Source of the DNA: DASRJG01 sp964647625
Lineage (GTDB): Bacteria; Acidobacteriota; Polarisedimenticolia; Polarisedimenticolales; DASRJG01
NCBI GenBank assembly: GCA_964647625.1
Contig: CAZYHZ010000003.1
Location: 1-64,000 of the forward strand
DNA length: 64,000 nucleotides
Reading direction: 5' to 3'
Under the pieces are notes generated by a model. The model saw only the letters and a list, made by a program, of their open reading frames with translations, was not told the DNA's origin and ran no database searches. Position numbers and translations under genes: made by a program. The first letter of the stretch is position 1; every line of letters starts with the position of its first letter. Shown here one piece after another: positions 16,757 to 26,503 of the stretch.

Positions 16757-17941
16757 CTACGGCGCGGGCTCGATCGTCTGGACGTAGACCGGCACGCCGC
16801 CCTTCATCTGCACGATGACCGCGGATTTCTTCGCGTCGCGGTTCGCATCCATCGTGATCGATCCGGTCACGCCGTGGAACCCTTTCGTGGAGGCGATCGC
16901 CGCGGCGAGCGTCTTGCCGTCGAGCGAGGCCGCGCGATCCATCGCGTCGAACAGGAGGCGCGCCGCGTCGTAGCCGAGCGCCGCGAGGCCGTCGGGAATC
17001 TGCCCGTAATCGGCCTTGTATTTCTCGACGAAGTTCTTGACCTCGGGGCGGTTCTCCTGGAACGAGTAGTGGTTGGAGTAGTAGCTCCCCTCGATCGCGT
17101 CCTTGCCGATCGCGGCGAGCTGCGTCGAGTCCCAGCCGTCGCCGCCGAGCATCGGAACGGTGATGCCGAGCTTGCGCACCTGGATCGAGATGTTGCCGGC
17201 GTCGGTGTAGTAGCCCGGGACGAACACGACGTCAGGACCGGTCTGCCGGATCGTCGTCAGCTGGGCCGAGAAATCCTGATCGCCGCCGGTGTAGGCCTGC
17301 TCGGTCGTGATCGTGCCGCCCATCTCCTCGAACGCCTTCTTGAAATAGTCCTTGAGGCCCTTCGAGTACGCCTGGCCCTGGTCGTAAAGGATCGCCGCCT
17401 TCTGCGCCTTCAGGGTCTCGCGCGCGAACTTCGCTTCGACCCAGCCCTGGAACGGATCCAGGAAGCAGACGCGGAACACCATGTCGCCGATCTGAGTGAC
17501 TTGGGGGTTGGTCGAAGAGGGCGAGATCATCGGGATGCCGTACTGCTGGGCGACGCGGCCGCCGGCCAAAGACAGCGACGAGGCGACCTCGCCGAGGACC
17601 GCGGCGACCTTGTCGCTCGTGATCAGCCGGGTCACGGCCGTGCCGGCTTCCTGCGACTTCCCCTGGTCGTCGTAGGTCTTGAGCTCGACCTGCTTCCCTT
17701 TGACGCCGCCCGCCGCGTTCCTCTCCTTGACCGCCAGGCGGACGCCGTTGTCGGTCGACTGGCCGAACGTCGCTTCCGCGCCCGTCATCGAGCCGTAATG
17801 GCCGATCAGGATCGTCTGGCCGGCGGGGGCCGACGCCTGCGGGCCTTTCTTGTCGCCGCCACCGCACCCGAGAAGGGCCAGGACGGCGATCGAGACGGCG
17901 GGAAGCAGCAGGACGCGGCGGAATGATGCGTTCGATCTCAT
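16757..17941 (-). CDS. livJ: Branched-chain amino acid ABC importer, substrate-binding lipoprotein
   Basis: A 394-aa periplasmic binding protein of the Leu/Ile/Val class. The signal peptide ends in a lipobox (ALLGC-GGG), so it should be anchored in the membrane as a lipoprotein, unlike the free E. coli LivJ/LivK. The mature part begins with the family pattern ILIGHYGSMTGAEATFGQST and contains DDQGKSQEAGTAVTRLI and AVLGEVASSLSLA. IPMISPSSTNPQVT and FVPGYYTDAGNI follow. The start is the ATG at 17941 with GCGAGGG before it. It is the first gene of the liv operon, whose promoter should lie in the 74 bp upstream, where I do not recognise a clear one. Confidence 0.93.
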   Translation of the reverse strand: MRSNASFRRVLLLPAVSIAVLALLGCGGGDKKGPQASAPAGQTILIGHYGSMTGAEATFGQSTDNGVRLAVKERNAAGGVKGKQVELKTYDDQGKSQEAGTAVTRLITSDKVAAVLGEVASSLSLAGGRVAQQYGIPMISPSSTNPQVTQIGDMVFRVCFLDPFQGWVEAKFARETLKAQKAAILYDQGQAYSKGLKDYFKKAFEEMGGTITTEQAYTGGDQDFSAQLTTIRQTGPDVVFVPGYYTDAGNISIQVRKLGITVPMLGGDGWDSTQLAAIGKDAIEGSYYSNHYSFQENRPEVKNFVEKYKADYGQIPDGLAALGYDAARLLFDAMDRAASLDGKTLAAAIASTKGFHGVTGSITMDANRDAKKSAVIVQMKGGVPVYVQTIEPAP

Positions 17942-18015
17942 GAGCCCTCGCTTTCGGGCCGGGATTATCAGGCGCACCGCCGCTTCGGTCAACCAAACTG
18001 GGCCATTCGCCGCGG

Positions 18016-21000
18016 TCAGCGTGCTGCGGCGACGACCTCGACGGTCCGGGTCGTTCCGTCCCGGCGGTACGTGACCACAACTTTGGTGCCAGGGGAGATG
18101 TGTTTCAGGGCGTCCCCGAGCTCGCGCAGCCCCGGTACGGAAACGTCGCCGAGGCTGACGAGAACGTCCCCAGCCTGGAGTCCGGCGCTCTCGGCAGGCG
18201 ACCCGGGCATGGTCCCGGTGATTCGGACACCGGGGCCCGCAAACGCGTAATCCGGAATCGTTCCGAGGGAGGCGCGGCGCTCGCCCGTGGGGCTGCCCGC
18301 TCGTGCATCGCCCGCCGGGGCGCCCTTCTTGGTCAGCGGCTGCGGGCGCTCCGCGAGGTACGACACGATCTCTCTCGCGACAGCCGCCACTTTGACGAGG
18401 CCGTCGCCGTCGATCTTGTCGGGCGTGTCGCCGGGGCCGTGGTAATCGGCGTTGGCCCCCGTGAAGAGCTGGACGGCGGGGACGCCGGCGTCGGCATAGC
18501 TCTTCTGGTCGCTTCCGCCGGGATCGGTCATGACCGCCTCGACCGGCGCCCCGGTGACGTAGCCGGCGCCGTTGGCGATGTGGATCCACTCGTCGGCGGA
18601 GCCGGCGCCTAGGACCAGCACCTTCCCGGCGAACAGGCGCCCGACCGTGTCGAGATTGACCATCCCGATCGCCTTCGCCGCCGGCCAGGACGACGGCTGC
18701 GACACGAACCGCTTCGAGCCCAAGAGCCCGGCCTCCTCCCCCGTGAACGCGACAAAGATCACCGTGCGGGACGGCGCGCCGCTCCCCGCCATCTGGCGGG
18801 CCAGCTCGAGCATGACCGCGACGCCGCTGGCGTTGTCGTCGGCGCCCGGTCGAAGTTTCGCATCGTCCCCGACGCCCAGGTGGTCGTAGTGCGCTCCGAC
18901 GACCACGCTCGAATCGGACCATTCCGCCTTCGTGCCCCGCAGCACGCCCACGACGTTCCCCATCTCGGGATCGGAGGGCAACACTTCGATCCCGGCGGCC
19001 CGCATGGCGCCCGCGATCCACGTCGCCGCCGCCTCGGCTTCGACCGATCCGGCCTTTCGCCCTCGCATCGAAGGTGCAGCGAGAGCGCGAACGGTCTCCA
19101 CCATGCGCTCCTTCGAAAAGGCCGGCGGGAGGTCGGCGAGCGGCTCGCGCTTCGCCAGCGCGCCGATCGGCGCGTCCCCGGCGAACGAGACCGTCAGCGG
19201 GGAGTCGCGAACCTCGAACCGGCCCTTCTCGACGTTGACGGGCTCGTCCCCGTCGAACGCAAGGTGAGAGTATTTGTGGTAATGCGGGAGCTTCCTCGCA
19301 AGCCCCGGAACCTGAGCTGCGCTCGCCGCGGCGACGACGGCGATCACCGGAGCCTGGCCCTTCTTCCTTCGGGCGGCCGCTGCGATCGCGCGGTCGCCGT
19401 TGGGCTCGGGCCGGATGCCGAACGGCGCGAGCGCTTCGGCGGCCGGCGCCAAGAATCGATTCCCGTAGCCGAGGATCCATACGGATCCGTCCTTGGGAAG
19501 GGCCGTGAGGTCCTTGTCGTCGACGATGCGCATCGGCGTGCTGCGTCCGGTGTTCCAGTCCACCGCGAGCGCGCGGTACGCTTCGAGCATCGCCGGCTCG
19601 GCCGAGGACGGGAGGACGAGCGTGCACGTCTCCGCGCCGAAGGCAGCCGATAGGGCCGGCGGCGCCTCTTCGACGTCGAGCATACGGAAGACGTCAAACT
19701 CGGGGTCGACGTCGAGGCGCAGGGGACGCGCCGGCGCGGCGAGCGAGAAACGCGTCGCGCGCTCCGACGCGCGAACGACGGTCTGGAGCGCCTCGGGCCG
19801 GCCTTCGACCGTGACGGCGACGGGGACGGTGAGCGTGTAGGCGGGGCCGGCCTGGGTCTGCTCGAGGATTCCGGAAACGCTCCACGCCGAGCCGGAGGGC
19901 GACGCGACGACGTCGCGCAGCTTGAGCCTCGGCGCGCCCGCGCGGGTGACCCACGGCGTGAACACGCTCGACAGATCGCGGCCCGAAGCGGACTCGAACG
20001 CCTTTCGCACGTCGTCGAACCCTGCCCGGCGGAACTTGAAGCCCGCGTAGAGCGAGCGCAGGCCCTTGACGAACGTCTCGTCGCCCAGCTCTCGCCGCAT
20101 CATGTGGAAGAGCATCAGGGACTTTCCGTAGCCCACGGCCTCGGTGGCCGGCGAGTGCCGCTCCCGGAACGAGGCCAGCGGAAAGTCCTTCGAGGTGGCC
20201 GCGTAGTCGGCGTATTTCTGGAGGGCCTCCTGGCGGTAGCCGGCGCCCCCACCGGTGCGCTCGGCGAAGAGATGATCCGCGAGATAGGCCGTGAGCCCTT
20301 CGCTCCAGTTCCCTCCGGACGGGGCCACGTAGACGCCGTTGCCCCACCAGTTGTGCAGGATCTCATGCGGGTAGGACGACGTCAGGATGAACGGGAGCCG
20401 GATGACCTGGGATCCCAGGAGCGTGAACGACGGCATGCCGTAGCCGGTCTCCCAGAAATTCTCGACGAGCGCGAAGCTCGCGTAGGGGTACGGGCCGAGG
20501 AGCTTCCCGTACATCGCGAGATACGGCCCCGTGGCATCGAGGTACTTCGCCGCGAGCGCGTCGTCCCGCTCGCGCAGCAGCGCCATCGCCTGCGTCCCCT
20601 CGAACGTGCGGGTGGTCTCGATCCAGCGTCCCGCGACGAGCCAGATCTCCTCTTGAGGATCGTCCGCGACGAACCGGAGCCGGGTGCGGACGTCGGTGTT
20701 CTCCAGGATCTCCCGCTTCCCTTGGCTGACAGCAGTCCAGCCCGCCGGGAGCGTCACGTCCAGGTCGAAGGTGAACAGATCGGCCCCGAACTCCGGATAC
20801 CAGCCGGACGCTCCGGACAGGAAGACGCCGTCCTCGACGATCGTGCCGCTGGTTTCCGCGAAGCCGCGGGCGTAGTCGGCGCCCTGTCGCGACGGGCCGT
20901 GCTCGATGATCTTGGCTTCGTGGATCTCGCGCTCTTTTCCGGCCGCATCGCGGAACGTGCCGTCGATCGCGATCCGGTGAGCCGCGGGATCGACGACGGC

Positions 21001-21093
21001 CTCGAGGTGGTAGCGGGGCACCGAGGCGGCGCGTGCGCTCGCTCCGGCGGCGATCACCGCGAAGAGCAATGCGGGACGAACGACGCGACCCAT
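18016..21093 (-). CDS. Three-domain exported peptidase: M1-type gluzincin + M28 + PDZ
   Basis: This 1025-aa exported protein (signal peptide MGRVVRPALLFAVIAAGASA) fuses three modules. The N-terminal half is an M1-like metallopeptidase with HEILH at residue 243 and the third zinc ligand Glu in NWSEGLTAY, after 17 residues. The second is an M28 aminopeptidase (about 690-930) with all five expected zinc ligands in AHYDHLG, GADDNASG, TGEEAGLLGS, VNLDTVGR and DYHGPGDTP. The last 60-70 residues are a PDZ domain (GTMPGSPAESAGLQAGDVL). M28 with C-terminal PDZ occurs in known bacterial peptidases; the added M1 half is less usual. TAGGAT ends 9 nt before the ATG. It probably degrades peptides in the periplasm or outside. 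Confidence 0.88.
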   Translation of the reverse strand: MGRVVRPALLFAVIAAGASARAASVPRYHLEAVVDPAAHRIAIDGTFRDAAGKEREIHEAKIIEHGPSRQGADYARGFAETSGTIVEDGVFLSGASGWYPEFGADLFTFDLDVTLPAGWTAVSQGKREILENTDVRTRLRFVADDPQEEIWLVAGRWIETTRTFEGTQAMALLRERDDALAAKYLDATGPYLAMYGKLLGPYPYASFALVENFWETGYGMPSFTLLGSQVIRLPFILTSSYPHEILHNWWGNGVYVAPSGGNWSEGLTAYLADHLFAERTGGGAGYRQEALQKYADYAATSKDFPLASFRERHSPATEAVGYGKSLMLFHMMRRELGDETFVKGLRSLYAGFKFRRAGFDDVRKAFESASGRDLSSVFTPWVTRAGAPRLKLRDVVASPSGSAWSVSGILEQTQAGPAYTLTVPVAVTVEGRPEALQTVVRASERATRFSLAAPARPLRLDVDPEFDVFRMLDVEEAPPALSAAFGAETCTLVLPSSAEPAMLEAYRALAVDWNTGRSTPMRIVDDKDLTALPKDGSVWILGYGNRFLAPAAEALAPFGIRPEPNGDRAIAAAARRKKGQAPVIAVVAAASAAQVPGLARKLPHYHKYSHLAFDGDEPVNVEKGRFEVRDSPLTVSFAGDAPIGALAKREPLADLPPAFSKERMVETVRALAAPSMRGRKAGSVEAEAAATWIAGAMRAAGIEVLPSDPEMGNVVGVLRGTKAEWSDSSVVVGAHYDHLGVGDDAKLRPGADDNASGVAVMLELARQMAGSGAPSRTVIFVAFTGEEAGLLGSKRFVSQPSSWPAAKAIGMVNLDTVGRLFAGKVLVLGAGSADEWIHIANGAGYVTGAPVEAVMTDPGGSDQKSYADAGVPAVQLFTGANADYHGPGDTPDKIDGDGLVKVAAVAREIVSYLAERPQPLTKKGAPAGDARAGSPTGERRASLGTIPDYAFAGPGVRITGTMPGSPAESAGLQAGDVLVSLGDVSVPGLRELGDALKHISPGTKVVVTYRRDGTTRTVEVVAAAR

Positions 21094-21102
21094 GGCGCGA
21101 CG

Positions 21103-21132
21103 ATCCTAGCAGTCCGGCCGGGTGCTTATAAT
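21103..21132. promoter_or_regulatory. Divergent leaderless-type promoters
   Basis: Only 45 bp separate two divergent start codons. On the plus strand TATAAT (21127-21132) is a perfect -10 hexamer 6 nt before the ATG of the ABC ATPase gene, which puts the transcription start at or beside the A of the ATG. On the minus strand TAGGAT (21108-21103) stands 9 nt before the peptidase ATG. Neither gene has a Shine-Dalgarno sequence. Confidence 0.55.
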
Positions 21133-21138
21133 CCGAAC

Positions 21139-22064
<926 letters not shown>

Positions 22065-22068
<4 letters not shown>

Positions 22069-23384
22069 GCGGAAAGATCTTCATCGTCTTCCGGCGGGAG
22101 TTCCTGGGCACCATCAAGCGCCCGAGCTGGCTCATCGGGACGTTCGGCATGCCGATCTTCGTCGGGCTGTACGCGGGGCTGATCTTCATGATCGGATCGG
22201 CCGCCGCGAAGGGCGACAAACCCACGGGGCGCGCCGGCGTCGTGGACCGGGCGGGGATCGTGAGAATCGAGAAGGGACCGGTGGGGCTCGACGAAGAGTT
22301 GCCGCCCGAGGCCAAGCGCGCGGTGGATCAAGCGGTCGCGATGGCCGGGAACGATGCGCAGCTCGCATCGGGCGTCGTCAAGACACTTCTCACGGGCACC
22401 GTGTTCGAGCGATATCCGGATGAAACCTCGGCGCTCGCGGCGCTCTCCAGGAAGGAAATCGGCGCCGTCTATGTGATCCCCGAAGATTACGTCAAGACGG
22501 GCAAGATCTCGGCTTATAACCCGAGCGAGTCGCTTCTGTCCGAAGGCAAGCTCGCGCAGCTGCCGCTGCGAAGGTTGATGATCAAGAGCCTGGCGGGGGA
22601 CTCGGTTCCACCCGAGGTCGTCGCGCGCATCCTGAGTCCGATGGACATCCGGATGCTCTCCAAGCGCCCCGACGGAACCTGGGTCGAGCGGGGCCTCGCC
22701 GAGATCGTCCGCCGCATCGGTGTTCCGATCGGGTTCACCGTTCTCCTGCTGATCTCCGTGCTCACGAGCTCGGGGACGCTGATCCAGGGCGTCAGCGAGG
22801 AGAAGGAAAACCGCGTCATCGAGATCATCCTCTCGTCGATCGATGCGCGGTCGCTGTTGTGGGGGAAGCTCCTCGGGCTGGGCGCGGCCGGACTGCTCCA
22901 GCTCGCGATCTGGCTGACGATGGCGCTGTTTCCCGCGGCGCTCCTGATTGCGGGACTCGCGCTGTCGCCTTTTGTCGTGATCCTGTGTCTCTGTTACTTC
23001 GTGCTCGCCTTCCTGCTGTTCGGCACGCTGATCACCGCGACCGGAGCGATCGGGTCGAACGCGAAGGACATGCAGCAGTACGGGATGTTCTGGTCGATCG
23101 GCACCGTGGTGCCGATGTTCTTCCTGCCCGCGCTTCTCCAGGAGCCGCACGGCCTCGCCGCCCGCATCCTGTCGCTCTTCCCGCTGACCTCGGCGGTCAC
23201 GATGATGTTCCGGATCGGAGGCGACGGCGTCTCGTGGTGGGAGATTCCGGTGTCGCTCCTGATCCTCGCGCTGTCGGTGTGGATCGCGCTCCGCTTCGCC
23301 GCGCGCGTGTTCCGGACGGCGCTCCTCATGTACGGCAAACGACCGACGGTCGTCGAGATCTTCCGATGGATGCGGAGCGCGTGA
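22065..23384 (+). CDS. ABC-2 type exporter permease (NatB/YhaP-like)
   Basis: A 439-aa membrane protein. It starts with a cytoplasmic amphipathic stretch (IFIVFRREFLGTIKRPSW) and a first membrane segment (GTFGMPIFVGLYAGLIFMIG). A large extracytoplasmic domain of about 170 residues follows, then five or six further segments from residue 225 on, including SSGTLIQGVSEEKENRVIEIIL, the conserved coupling element of this family. The GTG start at 22065 lies within the ATPase stop overlap. The gene ends 7 bp from the convergent glmM, leaving no space for a separate terminator. It forms the exporter with the preceding ATPase. Confidence 0.87.
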
Positions 23385-23391
23385 GCCGGCT

Positions 23392-24732
23392 CTAGGCTCC
23401 CAGGCTCGTCCGGATGGCGTCGGCGATGCGCTCGGCGGTCGTCCGGACCAGCGCGTCGTCTTCTCCCTCCACCATGACGCGCGCGAGGCTTTCCGTTCCG
23501 CTGTAGCGCAGGACGATGCGGCCCCGCCCGGAGAGCGCGTCCTCGGCGCCCGCGACGATGGGGCCGATGACGGGGTGCGCGCGGAGGTCCGGCTTCTGCC
23601 GGACGCGGACGTTGATCAGCGCCTGCGGGAACGGGACGATGCCGTCGAGAGTCGCTTCGAGCGGAGCGTCGTCGTCGAGCACGGCGTCGAGGAGCTGCAA
23701 GCCGGTGAGGATGCCGTCGCCGGTCGTGCCCAGCGCGCGAAAGATCACGTGGCCGGACTGCTCGCCGCCGAGCATCGCATTCTTCGCCATCATCATCTCG
23801 AGCACGTACTTGTCGCCGACTGCGGCGCGGTGGAGAGTGATGCCGAGATCGTGGAGGCGCTTTTCGAGCCAGAAGTTGCTCATGATCGTGGCCACGATCG
23901 CGTTGCCCGCGAGCGCGTTCTTCCTCTTCAGGCTCCGCCCGCACAGGAAGAGGATGTGATCGCCGTCGACGACGCGCCCCCGCCGGTCGACGGCGAGGCA
24001 GCGGTCGGCATCTCCGTCGAACGCGAGCCCGAGGTCGAAGCCCCCCGCACGCACGCGCTCGGCTAGGCCGTCCAAGTGGAGCGAGCCGCAGTCGAGATTG
24101 ATGTTCCGGCCGTCCGGCCGGTCGCCGCGCGTCTCGACGGTCGCTCCCAGCTCGCGAAAGACGCGGGGGGCGATGACCGACGCCGAACCGTTCGCGCAGT
24201 CGAGCAGGAGGCGGAGGCCTTGGAACCGCCCCGGCGCCACCGCGCGCTCCAGGAGGCCGACGTACCCGTCGATCAGCGTGTGGTCCTCTTTCGATCGGCC
24301 GAGGCCTTCGGGGGGCGCGGCCGCGGAGCCGTCGAGCATGAGGCTCTCGATCCGCGCTTCCATGCCGTCTTCGAGCTTCACGCCGGTGCGCGAGAACACC
24401 TTGAGCCCGTTGTCCTCGAAGGGATTGTGGCTGGCGGAGATCATCACGCCGGCGTCGAAGCCCGAAAGCGTCGCGTGCGCGAGGCCCGGCGTCGTGATCA
24501 CCCCCGCGTCCGTCATGTCCCCGGAGAACGCCGCGAGCCCGTCGGCGACCGCATCGCGGAGCCACGGCCCGGACTCGCGCGTATCCCGCCCGCACACGAC
24601 GCGCGGGGGCCGGCCCAGCTCTTCGTGGAGCACGCCGGCCAGCGCCCAGCCGAAACGCCTCACCGTCTCGGGGTCGAGCGGAGCGCTGCCTGCGATCCCG
24701 CGAATTCCGTCCGTTCCGAACAGTCGCTTCAT
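23392..24732 (-). CDS. glmM: Phosphoglucosamine mutase
   Basis: Converts glucosamine-6-phosphate to glucosamine-1-phosphate for UDP-GlcNAc, peptidoglycan and LPS. The 446-aa length and motifs fit GlmM: the N-terminal LFGTDGIRG, active-site phosphoserine loop ISASHNPFEDNG (Ser near residue 101), metal-binding loop FDGDADRC and C-terminal phosphate-binding VLRYSGTES. The ATG at 24732 overlaps the stop of the cdaR-like gene (ATGA), making it the last gene of an ftsH-folP-cdaA-cdaR-glmM run. In firmicutes GlmM binds and inhibits CdaA, so the conserved clustering suggests that c-di-AMP synthesis and wall precursor supply are linked here too. Confidence 0.96.
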   Translation of the reverse strand: MKRLFGTDGIRGIAGSAPLDPETVRRFGWALAGVLHEELGRPPRVVCGRDTRESGPWLRDAVADGLAAFSGDMTDAGVITTPGLAHATLSGFDAGVMISASHNPFEDNGLKVFSRTGVKLEDGMEARIESLMLDGSAAAPPEGLGRSKEDHTLIDGYVGLLERAVAPGRFQGLRLLLDCANGSASVIAPRVFRELGATVETRGDRPDGRNINLDCGSLHLDGLAERVRAGGFDLGLAFDGDADRCLAVDRRGRVVDGDHILFLCGRSLKRKNALAGNAIVATIMSNFWLEKRLHDLGITLHRAAVGDKYVLEMMMAKNAMLGGEQSGHVIFRALGTTGDGILTGLQLLDAVLDDDAPLEATLDGIVPFPQALINVRVRQKPDLRAHPVIGPIVAGAEDALSGRGRIVLRYSGTESLARVMVEGEDDALVRTTAERIADAIRTSLGA

Positions 24733-25664
24733 CGGGCGCTCCTGCGCACGTCGATCTTGCGCTTCGACATTCCCTCGATCGTGACCTTGGCCCGCTCCTC
24801 CGGATCGAGCCCGGGAAGCTCGATCCGCACCGGGGCGCCGAGAACGGTCGCCGCCGGGTTTCCGCCGAGATCGACCACCGCGCGGACGTGCCCCGCGCGC
24901 AGCTTCGGAATCAGGGCCGACGGCGCCGACACGCTCACGGAGATCGACGACGGGCTCAAGGTGACGGGGCCTGCGGCCCCCGCCGCCACGACCGGGACGC
25001 GATCGATCGTCGCATCGACGGCGGCGAGGTCGATGTAGACGGACACGTCGAGCGGACGGGGATCGACGACTCGGATGTCCGGTCCCTCCGGAACGGCGCC
25101 GACACGAGTCGTGAACGGCTCGGACCGATCGTCGATGCGGATCGGGTCCGTGACGACGCGCGTCGCCGCGGAGACCCGGCTCTCCGGGCCTTCGACGAGC
25201 ATCGATTCCGGACGCGCGACGGCGCGGTAAAGCTGATATCCCCGAGGCGGCCGTCCGACGAGGGTCGCGACGACCGGCACCTCGCGCCGCTTCTTCCTGG
25301 CCACCGAGACGTGGATGCGATCGGGCTCGATGAGCGCGACCTCGACGTCGTGAGGAACGCCCGAGACGTTCCGGGCGGACAGGAGCACGGTGTGATCGCC
25401 GCCGGCGGCATCTCCCAGCTCGACATGGACGCCGAGGTCGTACGGGTCGACGTGGCGCAGCAGCGAGTCGGGCCCGCGCAGCCTCACGCTGACGTTGGTG
25501 GGCGGCGACCCGGAAATCGTCGAGCCCGGTGCGAGGGAAACGTCGACGGGGACGCGAAAATCCTGCACGGCGCGTCCTTCGCCCGTCACCGCCACCCAGA
25601 CGGCGAACGCGAGGCCGACCGCCAGCACCTTCAGGTGCCAGCGCTGGAGGACCATGTCAAGCAT
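24729..25664 (-). CDS. cdaR: YbbR-domain protein, CdaA regulator CdaR
   Basis: A 311-aa protein with one N-terminal membrane anchor (WHLKVLAVGLAFAVWVAVTG) followed by an extracytoplasmic region of repeated YbbR-type beta domains. In firmicutes the YbbR protein CdaR binds the membrane part of the diadenylate cyclase CdaA and tunes its activity. Position between cdaA and glmM supports the same role here. The first ATG (25664) overlaps the end of cdaA by 8 nt; a second ATG at 25655 would begin just after the cdaA stop and gives an equally good N-terminus. The repeats are divergent and I count three to four. Confidence 0.88.
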   Translation of the reverse strand: MLDMVLQRWHLKVLAVGLAFAVWVAVTGEGRAVQDFRVPVDVSLAPGSTISGSPPTNVSVRLRGPDSLLRHVDPYDLGVHVELGDAAGGDHTVLLSARNVSGVPHDVEVALIEPDRIHVSVARKKRREVPVVATLVGRPPRGYQLYRAVARPESMLVEGPESRVSAATRVVTDPIRIDDRSEPFTTRVGAVPEGPDIRVVDPRPLDVSVYIDLAAVDATIDRVPVVAAGAAGPVTLSPSSISVSVSAPSALIPKLRAGHVRAVVDLGGNPAATVLGAPVRIELPGLDPEERAKVTIEGMSKRKIDVRRSAR

Positions 25665-26499
25665 GACGCGACTCGGGGGAGCGGGCCGCGCGCGTCCGGC
25701 CGAACGGCCACCACGACTCGCGCCGCGGTGCCAGCGCGGAGTGGAGGCGCAGCATCAGGTCGCGCGCGGCGAGCCCTTCCTCGATCTTTCCGCCGTCGCA
25801 GAAGGAGACGACACCGCGCTGCTCGGAGACGACGATGGCGACGGCGTCCGATTCTTCGGTGATGCCGATCGCCGCCCGATGCCGCGTGCCGTACGTGCGC
25901 GAGAGGTTCGGGTCGGTGGTCAGCGGCAGGTACGCGCACGCGGCCCGGATCCGGGAGCCGACGATCACGACCGCCCCGTCGTGAAGCGGGGCGCCGCGCT
26001 GGAAGATCGACACGATGAGGTCGTAGGAGACGTAGGCGTCGAGCGTGATCCCGGTCTCCGAGAACGCGCGCAGGCCGAGCTCGCGCTCGATCACGATCAG
26101 AGCGCCGATGCGTTTGGTCGCCAGGGAAACCGCCGCCAGCGCGATGTCCTCGAAGATGTCGTGGCGGGACTTCCGGGCGAGGAGGGCGCCGATCGGATTG
26201 CGTCCGACCTGGGCCAGAACTTGCCGGATCTGGCTCTGGAACAGGACGATGATCGCGAGCGGCACGTAGAGCAGGAGGTCTCCGAGCACGGAGTGGACCG
26301 CCGGGAGATAGAACAGACCCGGGCGCGTCAGAACGTGGAGGAGCGCGATCGCCGCGACGCCGACGATCATGTGGACCGCCCGGGAGCCGCGAATCAGGAG
26401 CAGGATCTGATAAATGACGAAGGCGAGGATGACGATGTCGAGGAGCGCGAGCCCGTTCAGCTCGCCGAGGTGCAGCGCTCCCACGAACCGTTCCCACAT
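25657..26499 (-). CDS. cdaA: Membrane diadenylate cyclase (c-di-AMP synthase)
   Basis: Makes cyclic di-AMP from two ATP. The 280-aa protein has three N-terminal membrane helices (about residues 20-90) and a DAC domain with both catalytic motifs, DGA in GAPLHDGAVVIVG (Asp near 174) and RHR in YGTRHRAAIGITE (near 204). A basic, Trp-containing tail follows (ESWWPFGRTRAAR). It starts 4 nt after folP ends, and its stop overlaps cdaR. The operon order ftsH-folP-cdaA-cdaR-glmM shows that this diderm bacterium uses c-di-AMP; no phosphodiesterase or riboswitch for the nucleotide is seen in this window. Confidence 0.95.
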   Translation of the reverse strand: MWERFVGALHLGELNGLALLDIVILAFVIYQILLLIRGSRAVHMIVGVAAIALLHVLTRPGLFYLPAVHSVLGDLLLYVPLAIIVLFQSQIRQVLAQVGRNPIGALLARKSRHDIFEDIALAAVSLATKRIGALIVIERELGLRAFSETGITLDAYVSYDLIVSIFQRGAPLHDGAVVIVGSRIRAACAYLPLTTDPNLSRTYGTRHRAAIGITEESDAVAIVVSEQRGVVSFCDGGKIEEGLAARDLMLRLHSALAPRRESWWPFGRTRAARSPESRHA

Positions 26500-26503
26500 G
26501 CCG

